From contig NZ_FSRE01000004.1 of NCBI RefSeq assembly GCF_900141795.1, positions 1 through 64,000 on the forward strand: DNA of 64,000 nt, given 5' to 3'. Source of the DNA: Sulfurivirga caldicuralii (GTDB lineage Bacteria > Pseudomonadota > Gammaproteobacteria > Thiomicrospirales > Thiomicrospiraceae). A program made the position numbers and the translations under genes. Positions 1 through 9,221 of the stretch are shown here, piece by piece. Each line of letters begins with the position of its first letter. The stretch's first letter is position 1. The notes beneath the pieces were generated by a model, which was not told the origin of the DNA, made no database searches, and worked only from the letters and a program-made list of their open reading frames with translations.

Positions 1-1260
1 TCTGCTGCATTGTCTGATGCATCAAGTGTAACGCTAGCGCCTCCCAGTGCAACCGTAGAATAGTCGCTATGGTCCAGAGCAGCCAGATCATCACCTTCAC
101 CAGTCACAGTCAGCGCATCGTCGTCAGCGAACTTGGTCCCATTCGTGCGCACGCTGTCAGCTTGCGTAATAGTCAGCGTTGCTGCATCGTCTGATGCATC
201 AAGTGTAACGCTAGCGCCTCCCAGTGCACCCGTAGCATAGTTGCTATGGTCCAGAGCAGCCAGATCAGCACCTTCACCAGTCACAGTCAGAGCATCGTCG
301 GCAGCGAACTTGGTCGCATTCGTGCGCACGCTGTCAGCTTGATCAACAGTCAGCGTTGCTGCATCGTCTGATGCATCAAGTGTAACGCTAGCGCCTCCCA
401 GTGCAACCGTAGAATAGTTGCTATGCGTCAGACCAGCCAGCGCAGAACCCTTAGTACCCGTTACCGTTAGAGCGTCGCTGCTATCAAACTTCAAGCCCGC
501 GTTGCGCGCATTGTCAGCCTGTGTTCTCGTGAGCGAAACAGCATTGTCTGATGCATCAAGTGTAACGCTAGCGCCTCCCAGTGCACCCGTAGCATAATCG
601 CTATACGTCAGAGCAGCCAGCGCAGAACCTTGACCAGTCACATTCAGAGTATCGTTAGCAGCGAACTTCAAGCCTTCGTTGCGCGCATTGTCAGCCTGTG
701 TTTTCGTGAGCGAAACAGCATTGTCTGATGCATCAAGTATAACGCTAACGCCTCCCAGTGCAACCGTAGTATAGTCGCTATACGTCAGACCAGCCAGCGC
801 AGAACCCGTATCCGTTACCGTTAGAGCGTCGCTGCTATCGAACTTCAAGCCTTCGTTGCGCGCATTGTCAGCCTGTGTTTTCGTGAGCGAAACAGCATTG
901 TCTGATGCATCAAGTGTAACGCTAGCGCCTCCCAGTGCACCCGTAGCATAGTCACTATACGTCAGAACAGCCAGCTCAGAACCCGTAGCCGTTACCGTTA
1001 GAGTGTCGATGCTATCGAACTTGGTCGCATTCGTGCGCACGCTGTCAGCTTGCGTAACAGTCAGCGTTGCTGCATCGTCTGATGCATCAAGTGTAACGCT
1101 AGCGCCTCCCAGTGCACCCGTAGCATAGTCGCTATGCTCCAGAGCAGCCAGCGCAGAACCTTGACCAGTCACAGTCAGAGCATCGTTGGCAGCGAACTTC
1201 AAGCCTGCGTTGCGCACATTGTCAGCCTGTGTTGTCGTGAGCGAAACAACATTGTCTGTC
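1..1260. repeat. Tandem 177-bp (59-residue) coding repeat array
   Basis: The motif GTCTGATGCATCAAGTGTAA or a close variant recurs at 12, 189, 366, 546, 723, 900 and 1077, with a degenerate copy at 1254. The spacing is 177 bp, once 180 bp, so the reading frame is kept. Each unit encodes the strand-rich block containing ALGGASVTLDASD followed by a QADNARN/QADSVRT segment. The array continues past the left edge. Two flavours of the QAD segment alternate irregularly, which suggests shuffling by recombination between units. Confidence 0.9.
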
Positions 1261-4200
1261 GCATCCAGGAAATCTACTCTCTTGGCCTGGAGAGTCGCAA
1301 AGTCTGCAGCCGCGATGTTACTGCCACTATCTGTCACGATTACCGTGTCAGCCTCAGCATAAGCAGCATGGGCCATTGCCGTTGCCACATCCGGTGTCAG
1401 CGCATTGGTCTTAGCAAAGTTGTTTACGCTCAGCTTGTCGAGGTTGGTCGCGCTGTCGAGCTTGACCACGAGTGTGTTGTCTGAGCTATAGCCGCCAGCC
1501 GTGCCATTGTTGGTCATGATGTAGGTGCCTGCGGCCGTACCGTTGGACACCGTCACCACAGCCACGCCACCTGTCTGAGCCAGTGCGGTCGTCAGGTTGC
1601 CGCTGGCCTTCATATCGTCACTGAAGGTCGCCAGGTTGGCCGATCCTACGGTCACCGTGGAGATCGTCGTGGCAGTCCAACCGTACGGCAGTTGAATCCT
1701 GTCAACCACACCCGCTGCTGTGCCATCGCCTGCGTTAAAGCCCACGATGGTGTCACCTGCGAACGACGAACCCATGTCCATGGCCGACTCGTTCTGAGCG
1801 TAGTAGCGGAAGGTGTCGTTGCCTTCACCACCGGCCAGGCTGTCAGCACCAGCGCCGCCAGTGATGTTGTTAGCGCCGTTACCAGCAACGATCGTGTCGT
1901 TACCATCACCGCCATCGATCGTGTCGTCGCCAGCACCAGCGGTGATGATGTCATCATCAGCGCCGCTATCGATCGTGTTATCGCCATCGCCAACCGTGAT
2001 GGTGTCAGCACCAGCGCCACCAATGATGTCGTTCGAGCCGTTACCAGCAACGATCGTGTCGTCACCAGCGCCGCCATCGATCGTGTTATCGCCATCGCCA
2101 ACCGTGATGGTGTCAGCACCAGCGCCACCAATGATGTCGTTCGAGCCGTTACCAGCAACGATCGTGTCGTCACCAGCGCCGCCATCGATCGTGTTATCGC
2201 CATCGCCAACCGTGATGGTGTCAGCACCAGCGCCACCAATGATGTCGTTCGAGCCGTTACCAGCAACGATCGTGTCGTCACCAGTGCCGCCATCGATCGC
2301 GTCATTGCCATCGCCAACCGTGATGGTGTCAGCACCATCGCCGCCGATCACGTCGTTATCACCATCGCCCACGGTCACAGTGGCGTCGTTGGCATTGCCC
2401 GTCAGATTAACGGTCAGACCAGCGTCGAAGTCAGCAGCAGCAACGGTTTCAACCGAAGTCAGGGCGGTATCAATCTCCAGTTTCGCATCACCGGTCACAT
2501 TCAGCGTTTCGGCAGCGGCGATGGTCAGGCCAACGGTGTTGGTCACCGTGGTCGGATCAGCAGCAGTAGTGGTGGACTCGAGGTTCACCGTTTCAACGTT
2601 GGCAGCTTCGATTTCATCGAAGTCAGCCGAGTCATCTGCATTCAGCACGATATTGATGACGTCAGCCGTACCGGTCAGCGTGCTCTTGCCGGTGTTATCA
2701 GCACCGTAGGTCACCGTCGCGTTGCTGTTGATGCCGGAAATCGCGAAAGCGCCAGAACCAGCAGCCAGAACGACATTCTGGATGTCATCGAAGTTGGCAA
2801 CGTCCAGGTCGTGAGCAAGCGCATCGGTCACTTCAAGAACTTCGAAGTTGCTAATCACGTCAGAGTGGTCGGTACCAACATTTGCGGAAACGACAGCGAT
2901 GGTGTCTTCACCGTCGCCACCGTCAACCGTAGCGCCAGCAGTCAGAGCATCACCCAGCACAACGCGGTCATTGCCAGCACCTGCAGTGAAATCAACGGCA
3001 ACAGCGCCAGTGGTATCAATGTCCACAACGTCATCGCCCGCGCCTGCGTCAGCAGTGACGGTAACACCGGTCAGACCGTTAGCATCAACTAGAATAGACA
3101 AGGTGTCATCTCCGTCACCGGTGGAGACGGTAGCTGCTTTAGCGCCAGCGATAGCAGCGTAGTTCAGATCGATATCATCTTCGCCTGCACCGGTAGTGAT
3201 GGAGGCCACGTCTGTATCCCCGGCGAATGTGATACTGCCAGTAGAAGCAGCGGCATTGATTGCGTTCACATCTGCGTTTTCATCAACCGTCACGGTGGCA
3301 TCGATCGCGGTGTTCAGGGTGACGGTCTTCACGTCCACGCCACCTTTGACGTTGATGTTCAGCGCCTGAGTAGCCGACTCATCGGTACCTGCAGCGATGG
3401 TACCCGTGACGTTGACGGTAGTCAGCGCATCACCAGCGACTTTGAGAGTAATCTCGTTGCCGTCCGACAAGTCACCGTCAGCCACTTCATCCAGCGCAAC
3501 GTTAACAGAAGCAGCGGTAGCAGCGGCAGTCACGTCAAGCGCAGCATCGGTGACCACTTCGGTGAAGGTTGCGGTAGTGGTGGCAGCCAGATTGGTCATC
3601 GTGGCTGAAGCCAGACCGACTTGGTTAATGTTGGTAGCGCCAGCGAACTTGGAGGCGTCGATGTTACCAGTGCCGTCGGTACTGAAAGCAGTGGTGTCGT
3701 TGTAAATGTTGATGATTTCAACATTGGACACGGTCGCGCTGGTCGGCAGGGATTTGTTGTGAGTGCCGTCGCTATAGATGTTCAGAGTGTCGGTGCCAGC
3801 ACCGCCGTCGATAGCGTCGAAAGCGCTCAGGGTGGTGGCACGAGCGCCGGTGCCGTCGATGATCAGGGCGCGAATGGTGTCGTTGCCGGCGGTGCCAACG
3901 ATGTTGTCCTCACCAGTAGTGAGCGTGAAGGTCTGACCTATCACTGCGGCGAGGTTGCTGTTGATCACGGCAGCGGGATCGGACACATCGGTGGTGGCGT
4001 CAACATCCGCAACCGCGGCGCTGAGCACACCCAGGTCGGTGGATGTCGCGGCCATTGTGATGGTGTAGTACTCGGCAACAGTCACCTTGTTGCTCAGCGC
4101 CAGCGCTGTAGCGTGGAATGGGTTGTTGGGATCGGCTGCCGCCACATTGTTCAGATAGTCATTGGCCTGCACGAACAGCTCGCCGATGGTGTCGTAGATG

Positions 4201-4535
4201 TCGCCGGTGGCCCCATTCAGCTGCGCCAGGAAGAAGTTGTAGGCATCCGCACCTGGTGTATTATCACCATCATCAGCATCAGCATCATCATTCGGATCCA
4301 GACCATAGGCCTGGGTCATCTTGGCTGCGATTTCTTCTACGGCCAGATAGTTGGGATAACGGGCCGTATCCTGGAATACAGGCGTGTGCGCCAGATCCTT
4401 GGCGAACTGGGTCAAATTCTTGCCTGCGGCTTCGTACATATTGACCAGGTCGTCCATATAACCACCGGGGGCCGCGCCGAACATGGCAACGGTTACTTCG
4501 ATGATCGCCTTTCTTTCTGCTAAGGTAATAGCCAT
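1..4535 (-). CDS. Giant S-layer/RTX-like repetitive surface protein (3' end outside window)
   Basis: The minus-strand frame from ATG 4535 stayed open in every segment I translated down to the window edge, giving at least 1511 codons. AAGGAG lies 8-9 nt before the start. There is no Sec signal peptide: the N terminus (MAITLAERKAII...) is an alpha-helical domain of about 90 residues, like those of DUF4214-type and S-layer proteins. A Thr/Val/Asp/Ala-rich beta-strand region follows, then glycine-rich calcium-binding RTX nonapeptides (GGAGADTIT type) at about residues 715-890. At least seven copies of a 59-residue repeat come last. Missing signal peptide plus RTX repeats suggests type I secretion, the export signal being beyond the window edge. 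Base composition is lower in GC than its neighbours. S-layer, adhesin or other RTX protein cannot be told apart here. Confidence 0.8.
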   Translation of the reverse strand, partial: MAITLAERKAIIEVTVAMFGAAPGGYMDDLVNMYEAAGKNLTQFAKDLAHTPVFQDTARYPNYLAVEEIAAKMTQAYGLDPNDDADADDGDNTPGADAYNFFLAQLNGATGDIYDTIGELFVQANDYLNNVAAADPNNPFHATALALSNKVTVAEYYTITMAATSTDLGVLSAAVADVDATTDVSDPAAVINSNLAAVIGQTFTLTTGEDNIVGTAGNDTIRALIIDGTGARATTLSAFDAIDGGAGTDTLNIYSDGTHNKSLPTSATVSNVEIINIYNDTTAFSTDGTGNIDASKFAGATNINQVGLASATMTNLAATTTATFTEVVTDAALDVTAAATAASVNVALDEVADGDLSDGNEITLKVAGDALTTVNVTGTIAAGTDESATQALNINVKGGVDVKTVTLNTAIDATVTVDENADVNAINAAASTGSITFAGDTDVASITTGAGEDDIDLNYAAIAGAKAATVSTGDGDDTLSILVDANGLTGVTVTADAGAGDDVVDIDTTGAVAVDFTAGAGNDRVVLGDALTAGATVDGGDGEDTIAVVSANVGTDHSDVISNFEVLEVTDALAHDLDVANFDDIQNVVLAAGSGAFAISGINSNATVTYGADNTGKSTLTGTADVINIVLNADDSADFDEIEAANVETVNLESTTTAADPTTVTNTVGLTIAAAETLNVTGDAKLEIDTALTSVETVAAADFDAGLTVNLTGNANDATVTVGDGDNDVIGGDGADTITVGDGNDAIDGGTGDDTIVAGNGSNDIIGGAGADTITVGDGDNTIDGGAGDDTIVAGNGSNDIIGGAGADTITVGDGDNTIDGGAGDDTIVAGNGSNDIIGGAGADTITVGDGDNTIDSGADDDIITAGAGDDTIDGGDGNDTIVAGNGANNITGGAGADSLAGGEGNDTFRYYAQNESAMDMGSSFAGDTIVGFNAGDGTAAGVVDRIQLPYGWTATTISTVTVGSANLATFSDDMKASGNLTTALAQTGGVAVVTVSNGTAAGTYIMTNNGTAGGYSSDNTLVVKLDSATNLDKLSVNNFAKTNALTPDVATAMAHAAYAEADTVIVTDSGSNIAAADFATLQAKRVDFLDATDNVVSLTTTQADNVRNAGLKFAANDALTVTGQGSALAALEHSDYATGALGGASVTLDASDDAATLTVTQADSVRTNATKFDSIDTLTVTATGSELAVLTYSDYATGALGGASVTLDASDNAVSLTKTQADNARNEGLKFDSSDALTVTDTGSALAGLTYSDYTTVALGGVSVILDASDNAVSLTKTQADNARNEGLKFAANDTLNVTGQGSALAALTYSDYATGALGGASVTLDASDNAVSLTRTQADNARNAGLKFDSSDALTVTGTKGSALAGLTHSNYSTVALGGASVTLDASDDAATLTVDQADSVRTNATKFAADDALTVTGEGADLAALDHSNYATGALGGASVTLDASDDAATLTITQADSVRTNGTKFADDDALTVTGEGDDLAALDHSDYSTVALGGASVTLDASDNAA
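1968..2340. repeat. 108-bp tandem RTX repeat (four nonapeptides per unit)
   Basis: Units start at 1968, 2076 and 2184, with a diverging fourth at 2292. The full units are nearly identical at DNA level. Each encodes 36 residues, that is four consecutive nonapeptides of the GDGDNTIDG / GAGDDTIVA / GNGSNDIIG / GAGADTITV type, which form calcium-binding beta-rolls in RTX proteins. Further, more diverged nonapeptides surround the array between about 1840 and 2390. Confidence 0.9.
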
Positions 4536-4617
4536 TGCTATTGCTCCTTTCTTTGTTGACAGATTTGCAGTTAATGCACTTGCATTATCGATAATGCGCC
4601 AAATTATGGCAGTTGTA

Positions 4618-4659
4618 ATTCTATAGCACACCGCCCCCCTTATTGTGACACAAATCACA
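4618..4659 (-). promoter_or_regulatory. Perfect CRP-consensus site and candidate -10 upstream of the S-layer-like gene
   Basis: 4644-4659 reads TGTGA-CACAAA-TCACA, both half-sites matching the E. coli CRP consensus. On the minus strand a TATAGAAT -10-like sequence lies at 4625-4618, 18-20 nt downstream of the site. This places the site centre near -40 relative to a predicted start around 4610, the class II activator position. The gene's ATG is at 4535. The local crp product (15420-16079) carries the matching recognition helix. Binding itself is inferred. Confidence 0.6.
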
Positions 4660-4689
4660 AAAAAGCACGTTCTCCCTCGGATGCGTCTA

Positions 4690-5694
4690 TCATCGGCTGC
4701 GCGCACCCAGGCTGATTTCGACTGCCTGCCAGTCAAACAGCGGAATATTGCTCATCTGCCGCGCCCAGCGCGCCGACAGATACCACTGCCCTGAGGGTGA
4801 TCGCGGCATGACAAGTCTTGCCTCAAGCGCCAGTATCAGGCTCTCTCTTGCGCCGTAACCCTGCAGCAGGGCGCTCCAGTCCTGCAGATCCCGTTCGCCC
4901 TGCAGCTCGGTGCGCAGCTGAAGCGTCGGCCCCAGCGCAAGCGGTCTGCTCATCTCCACGCCGCCCCCCAGGCTGAAGGTGCCTCGCCCGGGATAGTCTG
5001 TATTGATACCGTGGGTAAAGCCGATGCTCGCGAAGTCGTGCACGGCCCCATGCCGGTCATCATACACCAACGCTGCCTGCAGATTGTCAAAGGCGTGGTT
5101 GTCGGCATTGCTTTCTGCGCCGAACCAGGCGGTCAGCCTGTGCGTGCCCGAGAGCGGATGGCCCCAGCCGATGTGGAGGCTGCGCACATCATACAGCCGC
5201 ATCGCCTGCAGGCGCCACATGCCGCCAGCGAGCCGCCCGCCCAGGCGCAGGCGGAAGTCGGGCGAATAGCCGTTGATCTGGCGCAGCATCAGCACACCAA
5301 AGCGCTGGTGGGTCACATCCTCAAAGGCAAAATCCAGCCGCAGCGCCGGCTGCGCGGGGGGCGGGGTGGGCAGCTGCAGCCGTATGCGCTGCTGCGTCGT
5401 AGTAAGCCAGATACGCCCCCCCTGCGGCAGATAGTAGGGGTTGGAGAGCCACTGCAGAGCAAGGGCGGCGGTTTTGCGTAGCAGCGCCGGCGGCGTTGCA
5501 GGGCGCGCATCCGGCCGGCAGCGGGGGCTTTGCAGCAGCTTTTCCAGCAGGGCTTTGGCGTTGCGGTCGTTGGGATGGGTAAAAAGATGGGCCTCAATCC
5601 GGTCGATACGGTCAAGACAGTCGGCCCGCGCTGCGGCGCCAAGGAGTAGCCCTGCCAGAAATGCGGCAGTGATGCGCGCTAGCGGCCTTGCCAC
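4690..5694 (-). CDS. Putative outer-membrane beta-barrel protein of the FecR locus
   Basis: About 334 residues. A clear signal peptide (arginines, then AAFLAGLLLGAAARA) is followed by a short helical segment (about residues 25-75) and a long region of alternating aromatic/hydrophobic strands, as in outer-membrane barrels. I chose the GTG at 5694, which overlaps the FecR gene by 16 nt and begins right at the signal peptide; a GTG at 5727 would add 11 residues. Neither has a strong ribosome binding site, which suggests coupling to the upstream gene. The family is not recognised; the helical-domain-plus-barrel plan recalls DUF560/YaiO-like proteins, a guess only. Confidence 0.55.
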   Translation of the reverse strand: MARPLARITAAFLAGLLLGAAARADCLDRIDRIEAHLFTHPNDRNAKALLEKLLQSPRCRPDARPATPPALLRKTAALALQWLSNPYYLPQGGRIWLTTTQQRIRLQLPTPPPAQPALRLDFAFEDVTHQRFGVLMLRQINGYSPDFRLRLGGRLAGGMWRLQAMRLYDVRSLHIGWGHPLSGTHRLTAWFGAESNADNHAFDNLQAALVYDDRHGAVHDFASIGFTHGINTDYPGRGTFSLGGGVEMSRPLALGPTLQLRTELQGERDLQDWSALLQGYGARESLILALEARLVMPRSPSGQWYLSARWARQMSNIPLFDWQAVEISLGARSR

Positions 5695-6944
5695 AGCAGT
5701 TTGGCGTCCAGACGGTCCTGCCCCCACGGCTGTTGCACAAAGTAGCCGGCCTGGCGGCCGTCATGGGAAAGGGCGCCGGCGATGCTGCCGCCCGCATCCG
5801 TCTTGCCCACGAATATGCCCGAAACGCTGCTGACCGGCACACTGGCCGACACCGTGGTCAGCTCACCGTTGTCATGCCGCTGGGCCTGAAAGCGCGTCTG
5901 CATGCTGCTGGAGACAAAGTCCACCTGCAACTGGGGGTGACTGATAAGCGCGCTCACCTGCCGTCCCGCAAGCGTGGTGACACGCGCTTCGGACTTGCTC
6001 AGGCTGAATTTCACCGTGCCCTGTGGGGGGCGGTAGGGCCCCTGCGCACGCCAGAGGGCGCCTTCGGCATTGCCCACGGTCACCTCGCGCTGCTGCTGTG
6101 CTTGCGCATAGGGCAGGCTGATTCCGTCCGCGGCGGTCGTCCAGGTTGCGAACACCATGTCGCCATAGCGGGCAAGGGAGTCGTCGCCGTTGCCCGCGCC
6201 GCTACCATCGGCGGGACTGAGGCCATGCTGAGCCAGAAAGTACGCCACCCGCTCGGGATTCTGGGACAGGTCTGCAAGCGTGAGGTCATCATTGTGGTGA
6301 ACGGGCGGGTGCGCCAGCGAGGCACGTTCGCTACTTACTAGGATGCGCCTGGCCGCTTCGCCGCGGCGGACCTGCAAAATGGCGTGGTCGCCCGCAGCCA
6401 GACTGGCAGCCAGCGGCGTGTTGCACGGCCCCAGTCCGCCCGCCGTGCAGGCACCTCCCAGCGGTGCGGCCACCACCTCACCCTGTATCACCCGAATGAG
6501 GGTTTCGTTCCGGTAGGCGCGCGTGACAAAGTCCGTACCGCGGATGCCCACGGCGGCCACCGGCGTGTTGAGACGAAAGCGGCTTTTGTGAGCCTGACCA
6601 ATGGCGCCGGTGCGCTCGCGCATTTCGCCCCGGATAAGGTTGAGGCGGATGCAGGGGCGGGGTTCGGCACGATAGCACTGTATCTGCAGGGTTGAGTCTG
6701 GGCGCAAACTGATATAGGCGCCGTCGCTCATGCTCAGGTGCGCAACAGTGCCCGCCGCGGTGCTCAACACCATGCCTTCCAGGATGGCATCTCCCTGGTG
6801 CAGGACGCTTTCTGTGCCGGCGGCGGTTTTTGCCTGAACGGCCTGCCCGATCAGAAGCTGCACGCGGCCCACCACCTCATCCGCCGCCCACGCCCGGGTG
6901 GCCAGCAGCAGCACCATGCAGCATCCAATCCACCATCCCCTCAT
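5679..6944 (-). CDS. Secreted FecR-domain protein
   Basis: 421 residues. ATG 6944 is preceded by GAGGAAAAGTGG and begins a signal peptide (MRGWWIGCCMVLLLATRAWA). After it comes a FecR/LysM-adjacent beta domain at about residues 25-160, with GDAILEGMVLSTAAG and the conserved VAAVGIRGTDF block. The rest is an unassigned beta-rich region. Unlike classical FecR it has no cytoplasmic anti-sigma segment and no fecI or fecA neighbour, so it is a periplasmic or surface FecR-fold protein. It follows the glycan genes, precedes the barrel gene, and has its own CRP-like site upstream. Confidence 0.7.
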   Translation of the reverse strand: MRGWWIGCCMVLLLATRAWAADEVVGRVQLLIGQAVQAKTAAGTESVLHQGDAILEGMVLSTAAGTVAHLSMSDGAYISLRPDSTLQIQCYRAEPRPCIRLNLIRGEMRERTGAIGQAHKSRFRLNTPVAAVGIRGTDFVTRAYRNETLIRVIQGEVVAAPLGGACTAGGLGPCNTPLAASLAAGDHAILQVRRGEAARRILVSSERASLAHPPVHHNDDLTLADLSQNPERVAYFLAQHGLSPADGSGAGNGDDSLARYGDMVFATWTTAADGISLPYAQAQQQREVTVGNAEGALWRAQGPYRPPQGTVKFSLSKSEARVTTLAGRQVSALISHPQLQVDFVSSSMQTRFQAQRHDNGELTTVSASVPVSSVSGIFVGKTDAGGSIAGALSHDGRQAGYFVQQPWGQDRLDAKLLWQGR

Positions 6945-6976
6945 CCACTTTTCCTCGGATTCACTCGTTATTACCA

Positions 6977-7017
6977 ATTTTACATATTCCCTGCACGAAA
7001 ATGTGACCTTCGTCACC
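6977..7017 (-). promoter_or_regulatory. CRP-like site and candidate -10 upstream of the FecR-domain gene
   Basis: 7002-7017 reads TGTGA-CCTTCG-TCACC, one mismatch from the perfect CRP palindrome. It begins right after the stop codon of the ABC ATPase gene. On the minus strand TAAAAT lies at 6982-6977, 19 nt downstream of the site. This is practically the same geometry as at the S-layer-like gene and close to a class II CRP promoter. Confidence 0.5.
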
Positions 7018-8268
7018 TTACTCAGGTTCAAGCGGCAACCAACGGCGGGGCAGCAGTACGCGCCCGATTTCCGGCGTTTGCTGGCGGACTTCAAATTGAG
7101 CTGCATGCTCGGCCTGATCGATCACCAGCACTGTGTTTTCACACATGAGATAGACGCTCACCGTGTAGACACCCTTAAGCAACGGCAGGCGCGCAAAGAC
7201 CAGCTGCACGCCCCCCCTGCCCCGGGCATCGCAGCACAACGACACGCCATCATAGGAGGTGGCGCAGCTGGAAATGGGCTGCATGAGCTCGTCGTTGATC
7301 ACCACCGCGATCACCGGCGGCTGCCCGGCAGGGTCATAGCTGTAGTGGATGTCGACAATCAGGTCGCTGCGCTCAGGCAGGCAGAGCACGGCGCCATCCT
7401 GCGCCGCTGCGCCCTGGCAGCGCAGCGCCACCCGTTCGATGCGTGCGCGCACATAGGCCCCTGAAGAGGGCGCGCCGCCACCCTCCTCTCTTGGCGGCTG
7501 GTCGGAAGATGCGCGAACCTGGGCCTGCTGCTGCGCCTCGATAAAGCGACTGTAGGCGCCAATCACGCGCTGCGGATCGCCCTGCTGGCGGATGCGCCCC
7601 TCATGCAGCCAGATGACCTGATCGCTCAGCACCTCCACCTGATAGAGCATATGGGAACAGAAAATAATCGCCGCGCCCCGCTCCTTCAGCGCCATGATAC
7701 GCTTGAAAGACTTTTGCGCGAACAGGCCGTCGCCGACGCTCAGCGCTTCGTCGATGATTAGCACATCCGGCTTCAGCGCCGTGGCGATGGAAAACGCCAG
7801 ACGGACGAACATGCCGCTCGAGTAGGTATGAATCGGCTGATCGATATATTCGCCGATTTCTGCAAATTCGATAATGGCATCCAGCTCGCGGGCGATTTCT
7901 TCTCGCCGCAGGCCAAGAAGCGCACCATAGAGCCAGATGTTTTCCCGGCCGGTGAGGTTTGGATTGAATCCCGCACCCAGCTCGAGCAGGGCGGCTATGC
8001 GACCACGGCGCTCGATGTGCCCGCCCGTGGGGGCCAGCACGCCTGCCATCAGCTGCAACAACGTGGACTTGCCGGCGCCGTTGAGCCCCACCAGCCCGAG
8101 CACCTGCCCGGCAGTAAGGGTCAGAGACACATCCTGCAACGCGGTAAAATGGGGCACCCGTGCGCCGATCAGGCGGGGGAAGGCATAGGCCAGCAGCTTT
8201 TTGACAGGGTGGGCTGTGGCAGGATAAGTCTTGCTGAGATGCTCGCAGCGCATGACAGGCTGATTCAT
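7018..8268 (-). CDS. wzt: Wzt-type polysaccharide ABC transporter ATP-binding protein
   Basis: 416 residues. Walker A (GLNGAGKST), signature (YSSGM) and Walker B (VLIIDEALSVGD) are all present in the N-terminal 240 residues. The spacing and the SVGD after Walker B are typical of the KpsT/TagH/Wzt subfamily. Residues of about 270-416 form an extra beta domain like the carbohydrate-binding Wzt C terminus, which recognises the terminal modification of an exported O-antigen. It works with the permease at 9218-9985. Its ATG overlaps the stop of the preceding gene by 4 nt. Confidence 0.85.
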   Translation of the reverse strand: MNQPVMRCEHLSKTYPATAHPVKKLLAYAFPRLIGARVPHFTALQDVSLTLTAGQVLGLVGLNGAGKSTLLQLMAGVLAPTGGHIERRGRIAALLELGAGFNPNLTGRENIWLYGALLGLRREEIARELDAIIEFAEIGEYIDQPIHTYSSGMFVRLAFSIATALKPDVLIIDEALSVGDGLFAQKSFKRIMALKERGAAIIFCSHMLYQVEVLSDQVIWLHEGRIRQQGDPQRVIGAYSRFIEAQQQAQVRASSDQPPREEGGGAPSSGAYVRARIERVALRCQGAAAQDGAVLCLPERSDLIVDIHYSYDPAGQPPVIAVVINDELMQPISSCATSYDGVSLCCDARGRGGVQLVFARLPLLKGVYTVSVYLMCENTVLVIDQAEHAAQFEVRQQTPEIGRVLLPRRWLPLEPE

Positions 8269-9221
8269 GGGCGCACCGCGAAAAAGGGGAGTTGCTCAAA
8301 CACGAACCATTTTTCCGGCTGACGCTCGATCTGCTCGATCGGGGCGCGCAAGGCCGCCGCAACACCTGCTTCATCGTCTGCCGCCACCGCTTCGCCGCAC
8401 CAGATGCGCACCCGATCCCTGCCGAGATAGTCTACCCAGTAAGGATGAATCCTGTAGCCGTAGCGGCGGGCCATTTTCAGCGCACCGCCGGAAAAGGCCC
8501 GCATCTCGCCAAAAAAAGGAAGATAGACAGCCTGAGAGGCTTTCGGCGCAGGCAGGTCGAACAGGACAACCATATCCTCACCGCGGCTGAAGGCTCTGGC
8601 GATCTCGATCATGGACTGTTCCTTGAACAGCACCCGCCCACCGTGAAAGCTTTTTTCGAGCACATGGTAACGCCGGGCAAGGTGCCGGCGAAACCCTTGC
8701 GGGACAACGGGATCAATCGTCGCCGCCGTGGCGATGGCGTTGACTCGTCTGCCGCGCCGGGCAGCGATGAGGGCAAAACCGGGTATGGACATGCTCCAGT
8801 GCATGCCGACCCACAGGCGGGGCCGGGGGTCAGGCTCCGGCGCCTGACCCACCCACTCGACCCGAAAGCGCTGCAGCCTTTGCACGCGCAGATCCAGCAC
8901 GTCCAGCAACGACTTGTGATAGCGATAGCCATAGATGAGCGCCTGCTCGGAGCGCTGCACGCGGGGGGCCAAGTATTGCGCGGCCTGGACAACTCGCTGC
9001 GCAGCCGTCGGCGGTGACTGAATGATGTAGTCCAGTACATCCCGCTGCAGACAGGCGTTGAAACGGGCCCGCAGACGGCTCAGCTGATCACACAGGGGTT
9101 GCGGCAACGAGGAAAGCCATGGAACCAGGCGCTCATAATCTGCGTCAAAGGCTTGCGGCGTACAGGTTTTTGCGCGCAGAAAAGCCTCATGACGATGACA
9201 CAGGTTCGACAGCATACTCAT
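8265..9221 (-). CDS. LpxL/HtrB-like acyltransferase family protein
   Basis: 318 residues. The middle (about 140-290) resembles lysophospholipid/lipid A acyltransferases: a His block (GMHWSMSIPG), then VLFDLPAP, FSGGALKMARRYG and a hydrophobic C-terminal part. The canonical HX4D/E catalytic pair is not clear after the His, so activity is uncertain. It sits between the ABC permease and ATPase genes with 4-nt overlaps on both sides. It may acylate the exported glycan or its lipid carrier, which is inference. Confidence 0.5.
   Translation of the reverse strand: MSMLSNLCHRHEAFLRAKTCTPQAFDADYERLVPWLSSLPQPLCDQLSRLRARFNACLQRDVLDYIIQSPPTAAQRVVQAAQYLAPRVQRSEQALIYGYRYHKSLLDVLDLRVQRLQRFRVEWVGQAPEPDPRPRLWVGMHWSMSIPGFALIAARRGRRVNAIATAATIDPVVPQGFRRHLARRYHVLEKSFHGGRVLFKEQSMIEIARAFSRGEDMVVLFDLPAPKASQAVYLPFFGEMRAFSGGALKMARRYGYRIHPYWVDYLGRDRVRIWCGEAVAADDEAGVAAALRAPIEQIERQPEKWFVFEQLPFFAVRP

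Noticed and set aside
1-1260. Regularly spaced repeats suggesting a CRISPR array
   Set aside because: Units are 177 bp, keep the reading frame and have no unique spacers; they are protein-coding repeats.
1652-3162. Long open frames on both strands overlapping the S-layer-like gene (for example 1692-3092 plus)
   Set aside because: They are shadows created by the biased, repetitive codons of the minus-strand gene; their translations are low-complexity and have no start signals.
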